Assembly: GCF_900142575.1 (NCBI RefSeq)
Contig: NZ_FRBI01000003.1
Span: 229,926 to 293,925 of the forward strand
Origin: Actinacidiphila paucisporea
GTDB taxonomy: Bacteria > Actinomycetota > Actinomycetes > Streptomycetales > Streptomycetaceae
DNA: 64,000 nucleotides
Reading direction: 5' to 3'
Below are positions 32,855-41,460 of the stretch, in pieces. The translations under genes and the position numbers were made by a program. Each line of letters begins with the position of its first letter. Positions within the stretch are counted from its first letter, which is position 1. The notes below the pieces were generated by a model. It was not told the DNA's origin, did no database searches, and saw only the letters and a program-made list of their open reading frames with translations.

Positions 32855-33263
32855 GTCCCGCGATCCGCTGCGGGCGGCCTTCAGGGACGCCGCCGCGGCC
32901 GGGCAGCGCGCCGCCGCGCCCGCACCGCTCGCCGTGGTCACCGCGCGCGGCGACCGGCGGCGGCGCGTGCGCCTCGCGCTGACCGCGGCCGCCGTGTGCG
33001 TGGCCGTCGGGGGCGGCGCCGCCGCCCTGACCGCCGTCCTGCTCCCGGCCGGCGGGCAACCCGTACTGCCGTCCCACTCGGCCACCAGCGCGACCGCCGG
33101 CGCGTCGAGCCCGCCGTCCGCCGTCCGCACGACCCCGCCCACCGCCGGCCGCGGCATCCCGACCTCACCACCCGCCGGCGCCGGGCACGGCCTGCCGACC
33201 ACGCTCGGCGGGCACCCGACGACGACCCTTCCACCGGACGGCGGTACGACCTCGCCGCCGTAA
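32841..33263 (+). CDS. Membrane protein coupled to sigma gene, candidate anti-sigma factor
   Basis: 140 residues from the ATG at 32841, inside the 3' end of the sigma gene, with GAGGAG upstream: clear translational coupling. A cytoplasmic segment of about 47 residues (PLRAAFRDAAAAGQ...) precedes one membrane helix (LALTAAAVCVAVGGGAAALTAVLL). The outside is a Ser/Thr/Pro-rich tail of about 65 residues. No HCCxxC zinc anti-sigma motif is visible. The position suggests a sigma partner, but the sequence alone does not prove it. Confidence 0.75.
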   Translation: MPTPESRDPLRAAFRDAAAAGQRAAAPAPLAVVTARGDRRRRVRLALTAAAVCVAVGGGAAALTAVLLPAGGQPVLPSHSATSATAGASSPPSAVRTTPPTAGRGIPTSPPAGAGHGLPTTLGGHPTTTLPPDGGTTSPP

Positions 33264-33410
33264 GCCGCAACCGTATCCGTAGCGTTTCCGCTGGCCGTAT
33301 CCGCTGGTCGCAGCCGCAGCCGCGGTACCAAGCCGAATACGCCGCCCCGCCGCACCCCGCTCCCCCGCCGCGGGGCGACGCGGCACGCCCGCACCCAGGA
33401 GAGCCGCACC

Positions 33411-34718
33411 ATGCACGACACCCAGGCACCGCCGGTCATCGAAGCCGCGCCGGCCCCGGCCGCCGGCCCCGGGCGGCGGTGGCGCCTGCCCGTGCCGACG
33501 GCCATGGACCGCAGCGTTCTCGCGATGTACGCCGCGACCCGCGCCGGTGTGTGGCTGACCGCGTACTGCGCGGGCTGGCTGTTCAGCGGCGACGGCGGCG
33601 GGCGGGCCACGCCCTCGCTGCTGGGGCGGTGGCAGCAGTGGGACTGGGCCTTCTACGTGCGGATCGCCCAGCACGGCTACTTCAGCGGCCCGCCGGGCCC
33701 AAGCGGCGCGCCGACCGACGACAACCGCGAGGCTTTCTTCCCCGGCTTCCCGCTGCTGCTGCGGGCGGTGCACGCGGTGCTGATACCCGACTGGACGGCA
33801 GCGGGCCTGGTGATCTCCTTCGTGGCGGGCGCCGTCGCCGTGCTGGCACTGGCGCGCATCGCCCGCCTGGAGGTCCGCACCGGAGGATGGTCCGGGGCAT
33901 TCGGCCGGAAGCGCGCCGCAAGAGTGACCGGTTCCCTGCGCGGGGCCGCCATCCGGACCGGTGCCGGGGACGGTGACGCCGCCGGCCGGCACGCCGTCTT
34001 CTACCTGCTGCTCTCCCCGTGCGCGGTCTTCCTCGCCGCCGGCTACACCGAGGCCGTCTTCCTCGCCCTGGCACTCCCCTGCTGGCTGGCGGCGCGGCAG
34101 GGGCGGTGGGCGGCGGCCGGGTGGCTGGGGTGCGGGGCCTGCGCGGTGCGGGTGAGCGGGGTCTTCCTGGGCGTCGCGCTCGCCGTGCTGTTCGTCACCG
34201 CGGGCGCGGGGCGCAGGAGGTGGCGGCAGGCCGGGTGGCTGGTGCTGCCGGCCGTGCCGGCGGCCGCGTACACCTGGTTCCTGCACGCGCACACCGGCGA
34301 CTGGATGGCCTGGAAGCACGCGCAGGAACGCGGCTGGTACCGGCGGTTCCACTCGCCGTGGCAGGCGTGGAGCCACACCTGGCACGGCGCCTTCTCGCAC
34401 ACCCAGACCACGCCGTACGCGCTGCTCTTCCAGTTCGAGCTCGCCGGGATGGTGGTGGGCCTGGCCCTCTTCGGCCTGCTGGTGTGGCGGCGGCGGTGGG
34501 CCGAGGCGGTCTACCTCGGGCTGACGCTGTGGGCGCTGGGGACGTCGTACTGGTACATGTCCGTACCGCGGGCCTCGCTGCTGTGGTGGCCGCTGTGGAC
34601 GGTGGCGGCGGGCTGGACGCTGCGGCGGCCCTGGCTGCGTACGGCGTACGTGGCGGTGGCCGGGCCGCTCATGACGGTGCTGACCGTGGCCTTCACCTCG
34701 GGGCGGTGGGCGGGCTGA
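33411..34718 (+). CDS. PIG-V-like mannosyltransferase family membrane protein (GT-C)
   Basis: 435 residues; AGGAGAG precedes the ATG. About ten transmembrane helices with an extracytoplasmic loop bearing WQQWDWAFYVRIAQHGYF, the WD motif and surrounding loop of PIG-V-type GPI mannosyltransferase relatives. FFPGFPLLLRAV and GYTEAVFLALALPCWLAARQ are also family-typical. GT-C enzymes use polyprenyl-phosphate sugars, so it probably glycosylates a lipid or secreted protein outside the membrane; donor and acceptor are unknown. Stand-alone, 147 bases after the sigma partner gene. Confidence 0.87.
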   Translation: MHDTQAPPVIEAAPAPAAGPGRRWRLPVPTAMDRSVLAMYAATRAGVWLTAYCAGWLFSGDGGGRATPSLLGRWQQWDWAFYVRIAQHGYFSGPPGPSGAPTDDNREAFFPGFPLLLRAVHAVLIPDWTAAGLVISFVAGAVAVLALARIARLEVRTGGWSGAFGRKRAARVTGSLRGAAIRTGAGDGDAAGRHAVFYLLLSPCAVFLAAGYTEAVFLALALPCWLAARQGRWAAAGWLGCGACAVRVSGVFLGVALAVLFVTAGAGRRRWRQAGWLVLPAVPAAAYTWFLHAHTGDWMAWKHAQERGWYRRFHSPWQAWSHTWHGAFSHTQTTPYALLFQFELAGMVVGLALFGLLVWRRRWAEAVYLGLTLWALGTSYWYMSVPRASLLWWPLWTVAAGWTLRRPWLRTAYVAVAGPLMTVLTVAFTSGRWAG

Positions 34719-34758
34719 ACCGGATGGCGTGACGCAGGTCACGATCGGCGGCCGAAAT

Positions 34759-34822
34759 AACCGGGGACCCGGTCCCCGTTACATGCATGTGAATGAAAAA
34801 CCGGGGACCTGTTCCCCGGTTA
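34759..34822. promoter_or_regulatory. Double TetR operator
   Basis: Two similar palindromes 40 bp apart upstream of the TetR gene: AACCGGGGACC-CGGTCCCCGTT (34759-34780) and AACCGGGGA-CCTGT-TCCCCGGTT (34799-34821). The shared half-site AACCGGGGA indicates binding of two TetR dimers for autorepression, probably extending to the downstream exporter. Confidence 0.85.
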
Positions 34823-34852
34823 CCGTGCCGGCCGCCGAGAGGAGTGACCACT

Positions 34853-35500
34853 GTGACCACCGTCGCCGACGCAGTCGACACAGCGGAGACGATCGCACCG
34901 GCCGCGGCCGCGGTCCGTACGCACCGGACCCGCGCGGACGCCCTGCGCAACCGGGAGCGGATCGTCGCGGCGGCCCGCGGCATCTTCGTCGAGTACGGCC
35001 CCGACGCCCCGCTGGACGAGATCGCCCGCCGCGCGGGCATCGGCAATGCCACGCTCTACCGGCACTTCCCCGACCGCGACGCCCTCGTGCACGCCGTCCT
35101 GCTGTCCGTCGTGACCCGCACCGCGGACCGCGCCGAGACGGAGGCCGCGCTGGCCGCCGCGGGCGGCGACCCCTGTGCCGCGCTCGGCCGCTTCGCCCAC
35201 GCCGCCGTGGACGACAACGTCGGCGCCCTGTGCGGACTGCTCGTCAACGGTGACGACAGCCACTCCGCCGAGATCGCCGTGCAGGCCGCACGGCTGGAGA
35301 CCGCGCTCGACGAGCTGATGGACCGGGCCAGGAGGGACGGCCGGCTGCGGCTGGACGTGACCCTCAACGACCTGATGGTCGCCATCTCCCGGCTCACCCG
35401 CCCGCTGCCCGGCGTCGACTGCACCGGCAGCGACCTGCACCGCCACCTCCAGCTCTTCCTCGACGGCCTGAAGACGCCGTACCCGGACCCGACGCCGTGA
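34853..35500 (+). CDS. TetR-family transcriptional regulator
   Basis: 215 residues from the GTG at 34853; AGAGGAG lies nine bases upstream, and the upstream in-frame start would sit within the operator. Helix-turn-helix at about 30-75: ALRNRERIVAAARGIFVEYGPDAPLDEIARRAGIGNATLYRHFPDRDAL. The helical effector domain includes DNVGALCGLLVNGDDSHSAE. It precedes a DHA2 exporter in the same direction by 94 bases and has two palindromic operators upstream, so it is the likely local repressor of drug efflux. Confidence 0.94.
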   Translation: MTTVADAVDTAETIAPAAAAVRTHRTRADALRNRERIVAAARGIFVEYGPDAPLDEIARRAGIGNATLYRHFPDRDALVHAVLLSVVTRTADRAETEAALAAAGGDPCAALGRFAHAAVDDNVGALCGLLVNGDDSHSAEIAVQAARLETALDELMDRARRDGRLRLDVTLNDLMVAISRLTRPLPGVDCTGSDLHRHLQLFLDGLKTPYPDPTP

Positions 35501-35594
35501 CCTATCACCCTTGAGCCGCAAGCCATCCCATAAGCCTCGCAACACCCGCCAAGCCTCGCACCCTTGTGCTCCGCGTACCGAAGTGGATACCTCC

Positions 35595-37130
35595 ATGTCT
35601 CACACCACCGGAACAGCGCTTCCCGATCCCCGGCGCTGGAAAGCGCTGGTCTTCATCTCGCTGGCCCAGCTGATGGTCGTGCTCGACGCGACCATCGTGA
35701 ACATCGCGCTGCCGAGCGCCCAGCACGACCTCGGCATTTCCGACGCCAACAAGCAGTGGGTCATCACGGCCTACGCCCTCGCGTTCGGCGGGCTGCTGCT
35801 CTTCGGCGGCCGCATCGCCGACCTGTGGGGCCGCAAGCGCGCCTTCGTCACCGGCCTGACCGGCTTCGCGCTCGCCTCCGCCATCGGCGGCGCCGCCACC
35901 AACGAGGCGATGCTGCTCAGCTCGCGCGCCGCACAGGGCGTGTTCGGCGCCCTGCTGGCGCCCGCCGCGCTGTCACTGCTCGCGACGACCTTCACCGACG
36001 CGAAGGAGCGCGCCAAGGCCTTCGGCATCTTCGGCGCCATCGCCGGCGGTGGCGGCGCGGTCGGTCTGCTGCTCGGCGGCGTGCTGACCGAGTTCCTCGA
36101 CTGGCGCTGGACCTTCTTCGTCAACATCCCCTTCGCGGTGATCGCCGCCCTGGGCGCCTACTTCGTGATCCGCGAGCCGGAGGGCGGCCGCAACCGCTCC
36201 CCGCTGGACGTCCCCGGCGTGCTGCTCTCCACGCTCGGCCTGGTCTCGCTGGTCTACGGCTTCACCCGCGCCGAGACCGCCGGCTGGTCGTCGGTGTCCA
36301 CGATCGGGCTGCTGGTCGGCGCGGTCGTCCTGCTGGCGGCCTTCGCGGCCGTCGAGTCCCGGGTACGGCACCCGCTGCTGCCCATGCGGGTGGTCGCCGA
36401 CCGCAACCGCGGCGGTGTCTACGCCTCGCTGGGCCTGGCCATCATCGGGATGTTCGGCGTCTTCCTCTTCATGACCTACTACCTGCAGGTCGTCCAGGGC
36501 TACTCGGCGATCAAGACCGGCTTCGCCTTCCTGCCCATGGTGACCGCCTTCGTCATCGGCTCCACCCAGATCGGCGCCCGGCTGGTCAACCGGCTGCCGG
36601 CCCGCGTCCTCATGGCCCCCGGCTTCGCGCTGGCGGCGGTCGCGATGCTGCTGCTGACCCGCCTGTCGGTCGGCGCGTCCTACCCGGGCGTGGTCCTGCC
36701 GGGCCTGGTGCTGCTGGGCCTGGGCATGGGTACCGCCTTCATGCCGGCCATGTCGCTGGCCACCTCCGGCGTGCAGCCCCGTGACGCGGGCGTCGCCTCG
36801 GCGATGGTCAACACCTCCCAGCAGGTCGGCGGCGCCATCGGTACGGCCCTGCTGAACACGATCGCCGCGTCCGCGACCGCCACCTACCTCGCCGCCCACC
36901 ACGCGGCGACCCCGGCGGCCGCGAAGCTCACCCAGGCGCAGGGCCTGGTCCACGGCTACGCGCACGCGGTCTGGTGGGCCTTCGGCATCGAGGTCCTCGC
37001 CTCGCTGATCGCCCTGATCTTCATCACCGCCGGCAAGCCCGGCACGGTCCGGGTCGCCTCCAGCACGGACGGCCCTTCGGGCACGAAGTCCGAGGCCGAG
37101 CAGGAGTCGGTGCCGGTCGTCATGCACTGA
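35595..37130 (+). CDS. DHA2-family MFS drug efflux transporter
   Basis: 511 residues from the ATG at 35595. A fourteen-helix EmrB/QacA-type exporter: ALVFISLAQLMVVLDATIVNIALP (motif D1), GGRIADLWGRKRAF (motif A), GAIAGGGGAVGLLLGGVL (motif C), and LGLGMGTAFMPAMSLATSGV. A charged cytoplasmic tail (TDGPSGTKSEAEQE) ends the protein. Proton-driven drug export regulated by the adjacent TetR is the likely role. Shine-Dalgarno weak (GTGGA). A strong bidirectional terminator follows. Confidence 0.94.
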   Translation: MSHTTGTALPDPRRWKALVFISLAQLMVVLDATIVNIALPSAQHDLGISDANKQWVITAYALAFGGLLLFGGRIADLWGRKRAFVTGLTGFALASAIGGAATNEAMLLSSRAAQGVFGALLAPAALSLLATTFTDAKERAKAFGIFGAIAGGGGAVGLLLGGVLTEFLDWRWTFFVNIPFAVIAALGAYFVIREPEGGRNRSPLDVPGVLLSTLGLVSLVYGFTRAETAGWSSVSTIGLLVGAVVLLAAFAAVESRVRHPLLPMRVVADRNRGGVYASLGLAIIGMFGVFLFMTYYLQVVQGYSAIKTGFAFLPMVTAFVIGSTQIGARLVNRLPARVLMAPGFALAAVAMLLLTRLSVGASYPGVVLPGLVLLGLGMGTAFMPAMSLATSGVQPRDAGVASAMVNTSQQVGGAIGTALLNTIAASATATYLAAHHAATPAAAKLTQAQGLVHGYAHAVWWAFGIEVLASLIALIFITAGKPGTVRVASSTDGPSGTKSEAEQESVPVVMH

Positions 37131-37205
37131 CCGCCACCACGACGGCCGGCGCCGTGGCGTAGGCGCGCACCCTGCGCGTAGTCGCCTCCGCCAGGCCGAC
37201 ACAGC

Positions 37206-37245
37206 CGAAAGGCCCCGCTGCCCCTCCGGGCGGCGGGGCCTTTCG
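37206..37245. terminator. Bidirectional terminator
   Basis: 13-bp perfect stem CGAAAGGCCCCGC / GCGGGGCCTTTCG, loop 14 nt, with a T run on each strand (CTTTCG/AAAG); between convergent MFS and DUF397 genes. Confidence 0.88.
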
Positions 37246-37249
37246 CCGG

Positions 37250-37459
37250 CTAGATGCCCGAAAAGTCACCGCTCCGGATGCCGGCCACAAAGGCAGTCCA
37301 TGCCTCACTCGTGAAGGTCAGCGCCGGGCCGGCCGGGTCCTTGGAATCGCGCACGGCGACCGAGCCGTCCACGACGACAAGATTCGTGGCGACCTCGGCG
37401 CACTGGCCGCCGTTCTGGCTGTAGGAGGACTTGAACCAGCGGGGAGATTCGGTCGTCAC
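37250..37459 (-). CDS. DUF397 domain protein
   Basis: 69 residues, the normal length. It shows RWFKSSYSQNGGQCAEVA, VAVRDSKDPAGPALTFTSEAWTAFVAGIRSGDF, the DUF397 consensus. Its GTG overlaps the stop of the upstream XRE gene (GTGA), so the two are translationally coupled. DUF397 proteins are partners of XRE-DUF5753 regulators in streptomycete development and antibiotic control (BldB/AbaA/WhiJ-type loci) and may antagonise the DNA-binding protein. Confidence 0.95.
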   Translation of the reverse strand: MTTESPRWFKSSYSQNGGQCAEVATNLVVVDGSVAVRDSKDPAGPALTFTSEAWTAFVAGIRSGDFSGI

Positions 37460-38295
37460 GGGATACCCTTTCGCAACTGGTCGATCATGGCCACGGAGTC
37501 CGATTGAGACGGCGCTTCGGCCTGTAGCTGATGGTAGGCCGCCAACATGGGAAGCACGAACGTACTTTCGCGCTCCAGGTGACCCCGTAGAGCGGACTCC
37601 GCGTACGCCATCAGCGACCGGTTCGGCAGGGTAAGAACCGTGATCGGATAGGTCAGCGGCCGCCGAGTGCCCATGTCGAACGGTGCCACTTGCAGCACGC
37701 TGTTCGACATCCCCGCGAACTCCGCCAGGCGACGGAGTTGGGTGTCCATGACGTCGGGTCCGCCGACCGGCCGCCGGACACAGCTCTCGTCGAGCGCGGC
37801 AAAAATGAGGGGAGGGGGCTTTCTGACGAGCGCGGCTTGCCGGTCGGCGACGAGAGTCACACGTTCGCGGGCCTGCTCGGGCGTGATCAAGCCACGATTG
37901 ACGTCGCTGTCGGCCAGTGCTGCGGCGTACTCGGGAGTCTGGAGCAGCCCGGGTATGACCCCGACCTCGTAGAGCCGGATCTCCACGGCGCGGCCCTCGT
38001 AATCCACGTACTCGGGGAAGCCTTCCAGCAGGCTGCCGCTGCGCATCTCGCGCCATTCCCGCTCGAACGAGTCCACCGTGCCGACCAAGCCAAAGGCGAC
38101 GTCGATACTCCGCGTGAAGCGCAGAGTTGGCACTCTGCGAGCAGTTTCGATGGCCGAAATGTGCTTGCTGGAATACTCCATGCGGTCTGCCAGGTCATCC
38201 TGCGTCCACCCGCGGGCCTCCCGTGACCCGCGTATGCGTGCTCCGAAGGCCGCTTCTGGACTGCTCTCGGGATGCAACTCCTTGCGGTTGACCAC
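37456..38295 (-). CDS. XRE helix-turn-helix regulator with DUF5753
   Basis: 279 residues from the GTG at 38295. Helix-turn-helix at about 15-70: FGARIRGSREARGWTQDDLADRMEYSSKHISAIETARRVPTLRFTRSID. DUF5753 (about 95-275) has EGRAVEIRLYEVGVIPGLLQTPEYAAAL and PFDMGTRRPLTYPITVLTLPN. It belongs to the WhiJ-like family controlling differentiation. It is coupled to DUF397 and divergent from an HATPase_c protein, the classic three-gene arrangement in Streptomyces. Confidence 0.95.
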   Translation of the reverse strand: MVNRKELHPESSPEAAFGARIRGSREARGWTQDDLADRMEYSSKHISAIETARRVPTLRFTRSIDVAFGLVGTVDSFEREWREMRSGSLLEGFPEYVDYEGRAVEIRLYEVGVIPGLLQTPEYAAALADSDVNRGLITPEQARERVTLVADRQAALVRKPPPLIFAALDESCVRRPVGGPDVMDTQLRRLAEFAGMSNSVLQVAPFDMGTRRPLTYPITVLTLPNRSLMAYAESALRGHLERESTFVLPMLAAYHQLQAEAPSQSDSVAMIDQLRKGIP

Positions 38296-38399
38296 CTCGA
38301 CACCAACTCTCCCGCCGGTTCTCCCACGTTGAGGGGTTACCGACTGTAGGCCACTGTGGCGTCACTGGGTAGTGGCAGCACTACGGAGGGAGACGAGCC

Positions 38400-38822
38400 G
38401 TGAACGGCGAGAGTAGCGGTGCGGCCCGCGGCGACGCGGTAGTACGCCGGTGGTCGCAGAACCCGGCGTCGGTGCCCGGCGCCCGGCGGCATCTGCGGGA
38501 GACCCTGGACCTCTGGGAGTTGGCGGACCTGGCCGACGACTCGGCGCTCGTTCTCTCGGAACTGCTGTCCAACGCCGTGGAGCACTCGCGCAACCCCGAC
38601 GGCATGGTGCAGACGCAACTCCTCCGCCTCACCGGCGGGTGCGGGGTCCGCATCGAGGTGCACGACGCGGACACCGCGAGGTGGCCGGTCCTGCGCCCCG
38701 AGGGAGGAGACAGCGCGATTCGGGGCCGTGGCCTGCAGCTCGTGAACGCCTGCACCCGTCGCCGATGGGGAGTCGACGCCACGGACGGCGGCAAGGCCGT
38801 ATGGGGAGAGGTGGCGCAGTGA
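38400..38822 (+). CDS. ATP-binding anti-sigma-like protein (HATPase_c_2)
   Basis: 140 residues from the GTG at 38400 (GGAGGGAGA upstream). GHKL ATPase motifs are an N box LVLSELLSNAVEHS, a degenerate G1 (VHDAD), and GRGLQLVNACTRRRWGV. RsbW/SpoIIAB-like proteins of this size are common beside XRE-DUF397 pairs and may phosphorylate or bind regulators. Its stop overlaps the GTG of the next gene. Confidence 0.9.
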   Translation: MNGESSGAARGDAVVRRWSQNPASVPGARRHLRETLDLWELADLADDSALVLSELLSNAVEHSRNPDGMVQTQLLRLTGGCGVRIEVHDADTARWPVLRPEGGDSAIRGRGLQLVNACTRRRWGVDATDGGKAVWGEVAQ

Positions 38823-39199
38823 ATCCGGTCGGGACGGACCAGTGCGAGGCGGCCACGTATCTGCCGCCGCACCTGCGGAGCGAGCTGCTCCGGACCCATC
38901 CCACGGTCGACCGCCTGCTGGTCGTGGAAGACCTGGTCTGCGTCCTCGGGGCACACAGCGTCGGCGAGCACTACGCGGTGCTCTACGACCACTTCCCGGC
39001 TCCGGTCATGGGCGCGCTCTGGACCCGGTGGGACACCGGCGAATCCCCGGACTCCTTCTGGATCCGGCCCGACTGCACCAGCTTCTCCCCACGCAGGGCG
39101 GCATGCGGGCACTTCCTCGCGCACCCGGGACCGCACTCCTGGGAGGCGGAGGAGAGAGACGGGCAGCGGTCCGCGGCGGAGGGCGGCCGCGCCGGGTGA
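38819..39199 (+). CDS. Hypothetical protein coupled to the ATPase gene
   Basis: 126 residues from the GTG at 38819, overlapping the preceding stop by four bases. It contains YLPPHLRSELLRTHPTVDRLLVVEDLVCVLG, YDHFPAPVMGALWTRWDT and ACGHFLAHPGPHSWEAEE. No known domain, signal or membrane segment was recognised. It is probably co-expressed with the ATPase. Unrelated in sequence to the downstream STM4015 gene, from which it is separated by 116 bases. Confidence 0.75.
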   Translation: MNPVGTDQCEAATYLPPHLRSELLRTHPTVDRLLVVEDLVCVLGAHSVGEHYAVLYDHFPAPVMGALWTRWDTGESPDSFWIRPDCTSFSPRRAACGHFLAHPGPHSWEAEERDGQRSAAEGGRAG

Positions 39200-39315
39200 C
39201 GACCCGGCGCGGGCGGTGTCAGTGGGCGTTGGTAGAAATCCTCCTATCGAGCCGTCCGCCCGGAGCGAGCCGGCCACGCCGCCGCCAACGCCGTCCGCGT
39301 CAGGAGACCCACGAC

Positions 39316-40278
39316 ATGTCCGCCGTAGAGCACTTGAAGGAACTGCACGGCCTCCCCGTCTTCGACTTCCCCGCGGCGGGCGAGGAGGCCCCCGGGCTGC
39401 CCGAGCCCGGCGAGGTGGCGTGGCGGCTGTCCGTCGACCCGTACGGGGACGGGGCCGACGAGTCCTACGAGCAGCTGTGGCAGCGCTTCCTGGCAGCCGT
39501 CGACCCGGCCGGGATACGGGCGCTGGTCATCGGTCGGTGGAGCGAGGACCACAGCGACGACTCCGGTGCGGTCGTCCGGCTGCTGATCGAGGCCAGTGGG
39601 CAACTGACGGGCCTGGTCGCGGTCTTCGTGGGCGACATGGTGATGGAGGAGTCGGAGATCTCCTGGATCACCCAGAGCGATGTGACACCGCTGCTCACCG
39701 CCTATCCGCGGCTCCAGGAACTGGGGGTGAGGGGCGGTTCGCACCTGGTGCTCGACGCCGTGCGGCACGAGCACCTGCGGACGCTGGCCGTCGAGGCGGG
39801 CGGGCTGCCCGCGAGCGTGGTGCGCGCGGTCGGTGCGAGCGACCTGCCGGCGCTGGAGTACCTGGAACTGTGGCTCGGCGTCGACGAATACGGCGGCGAC
39901 GCCACCGAGGAGGACCTCGCCCCGCTGCTGACCGGCGAGCGGCTGCCCGCGCTGCGGCACCTGGGCCTGCGCAACAGCGAGATCCAGGACGAGATAGCCG
40001 CCGCGCTCGCCGACGCCCCGGTCGTCGCCCGGCTGAAGTCGCTTGACCTGTCACTCGGGGTGCTGGGCGACGAGGGCGCGGAGGCGCTGCTCGAAGGGCA
40101 GTCGCTGAGCCACCTGGAATGGCTCGACCTGCACCACAACTTCCTCAGCGAGGAGGTGGCCGAGCGGATTCGGCAGCGGCTGGAGACGGCCGGCGTCGAG
40201 GTCGACCTCGACGAGCGGGGCGAGGAAGAAGAAGACGAGGACGGCGACGTCTACCGCTACACCGCGGTGGGGGAGTGA
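39316..40278 (+). CDS. STM4015-family leucine-rich-repeat protein
   Basis: 320 residues from the ATG at 39316 with AGGAGAC upstream. It opens SAVEHLKELHGLPVFDF as in the family. Leucine-rich repeats are visible: LLTAYPRLQELGVRGGSHL, LPALEYLELWLGVDEYGGDATEEDLAPLL, LPALRHLGLRNSEI, LKSLDLSLGVLGDEGAEALL, LEWLDLHHNFLSEE. It ends in a very acidic tail (DERGEEEEDEDGD). LRR proteins usually bind other proteins, so this may be the scaffold or substrate-recognition subunit of the operon. First gene of five; TAGAAA near 39234 could be part of the promoter. No function is known for the family. Confidence 0.9.
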   Translation: MSAVEHLKELHGLPVFDFPAAGEEAPGLPEPGEVAWRLSVDPYGDGADESYEQLWQRFLAAVDPAGIRALVIGRWSEDHSDDSGAVVRLLIEASGQLTGLVAVFVGDMVMEESEISWITQSDVTPLLTAYPRLQELGVRGGSHLVLDAVRHEHLRTLAVEAGGLPASVVRAVGASDLPALEYLELWLGVDEYGGDATEEDLAPLLTGERLPALRHLGLRNSEIQDEIAAALADAPVVARLKSLDLSLGVLGDEGAEALLEGQSLSHLEWLDLHHNFLSEEVAERIRQRLETAGVEVDLDERGEEEEDEDGDVYRYTAVGE

Positions 40279-41396
40279 CCGGCGGCGCCCGCGTGCGGTT
40301 CGCGGTGGTCGGCAACCCCGGCCACCGCCGGGTGACGCTCTTCGCCGACGCCGTACGGGCCGCGGGCCTGCCCGCGCCCCGGGTGCTGGGCTGGCGCGAC
40401 GTGCTGCACGGCTCGTACGGCTTCCGCGCCGGCGAGGTCGTGCGGATCGACTCGCCCGGCGAGGACGCGGAGGTCGACCGGCTGCTGCGGGGGGCCGGTG
40501 ACCCGACCCGGGTGGAGGGCGGCGCCCGGTGGTACGGGCGGTTCACCTCCGTGGTCGGCGAGTTGGCGGCCGCCGCGGTGGACGCGGGGGCGCGGCTGCT
40601 GCACGGCCCCGGGGACATCGCGGTGATGTTCGACAAGCGGCGCTGCCACGCCGGGCTCGCGGCGGCCGGCGTGCCGGTGCCGTGGGCCGCCGGTACGCCT
40701 CTTTCCCCGGTGGCCGGCTGGGACGACCTGCGGGCGCGGCTGGCGGCGGCAGGGGTGTCGCGGGTGTTCGTCAAACCCGCGCACGGATCGTCGGCTTCGG
40801 GTGTGGTCGCGCTGGCTCTCGGCGGGCCGGGGCGGGTGAAGGCCGTGACGTCGGTGGAAGTCGCGCCGGATGGGGCGCTGTTCAATTCGCTGCGGGTCCG
40901 CGAATACCGCTCGGAGCGGGAAGTGGCCGCGCTGGTCGACGCCTTGGCGCCGGACCACCTGCACGTCGAGCGCTGGCTGCCCAAGGCCGCACTCGACGGC
41001 CGGGTGTGCGACCTGCGGCTGGTGGTGGTCGGCGGCCGGGTCACCCACGCGGTGGTCCGCACCAGCCGCCACCCGATGACCAACCTCCACCTCGGCGGCG
41101 CCCGCGGCGACCTCGCCCGGCTGCGGGCCGCGATCACCGCGGCGGGCGGCCGGTGGTCCGACGCGGTGGCGGCGGCCCGGGGCGCCGCGGCCTGCTTCCC
41201 CGGCACCCTGTGCGTCGGCGTCGACGTCCTGCCCTCCCTCAACCTGCGCCGCTTCACCGTCGCCGAGGTCAACGCCTTCGGCGACCTCCTCCCCCGCCTG
41301 CCGGGCCTGCAAGGCACCCCGGCGGCGGGCCGGGACACCTACACGGCCCAGGTCGCCGCGGTGCTGCGGGCTGAGGGCGCGCATGCCGCCGCGTGA
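40275..41396 (+). CDS. STM4014-family ATP-grasp-like protein
   Basis: 373 residues from the GTG at 40275, overlapping the STM4015 stop (GTGA). The ATP-grasp architecture includes ARLLHGPGDIAVMFDKRRCHAGLAAAGVPVPWA, the nucleotide-binding strand VFVKPAHGSSASGVVAL, and the metal-binding end FTVAEVNAFGDLLPRLPG. ATP-grasp enzymes ligate a carboxylate to an amine, thiol or peptide through an acyl phosphate. In an operon with two radical SAM proteins this suggests peptide or amino-acid conjugate assembly, but the substrate is unknown. The 3' end takes part in a 42-bp duplication. Confidence 0.9.
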   Translation: MTGGARVRFAVVGNPGHRRVTLFADAVRAAGLPAPRVLGWRDVLHGSYGFRAGEVVRIDSPGEDAEVDRLLRGAGDPTRVEGGARWYGRFTSVVGELAAAAVDAGARLLHGPGDIAVMFDKRRCHAGLAAAGVPVPWAAGTPLSPVAGWDDLRARLAAAGVSRVFVKPAHGSSASGVVALALGGPGRVKAVTSVEVAPDGALFNSLRVREYRSEREVAALVDALAPDHLHVERWLPKAALDGRVCDLRLVVVGGRVTHAVVRTSRHPMTNLHLGGARGDLARLRAAITAAGGRWSDAVAAARGAAACFPGTLCVGVDVLPSLNLRRFTVAEVNAFGDLLPRLPGLQGTPAAGRDTYTAQVAAVLRAEGAHAAA

Positions 41397-41460
41397 GGCG
41401 CCGGGGACACCCGACAGTGCGCCCATGCCGCCGCGTGAGGCGCCGGACGCACCCGACATG
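41381..41460. repeat. 42-bp tandem duplication at the STM4014/STM4013 junction
   Basis: ATGCCGCCGCGTGAGGCGCC occurs at 41383 and again at 41425, each followed by a related ACACCCGACA/GCACCCGACA stretch. The first copy contains the STM4014 stop. The duplication adds 14 in-frame residues (MPPREAPGTPDSAP) before MPPREAPDAPDM at the STM4013 N-terminus. Confidence 0.88.
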
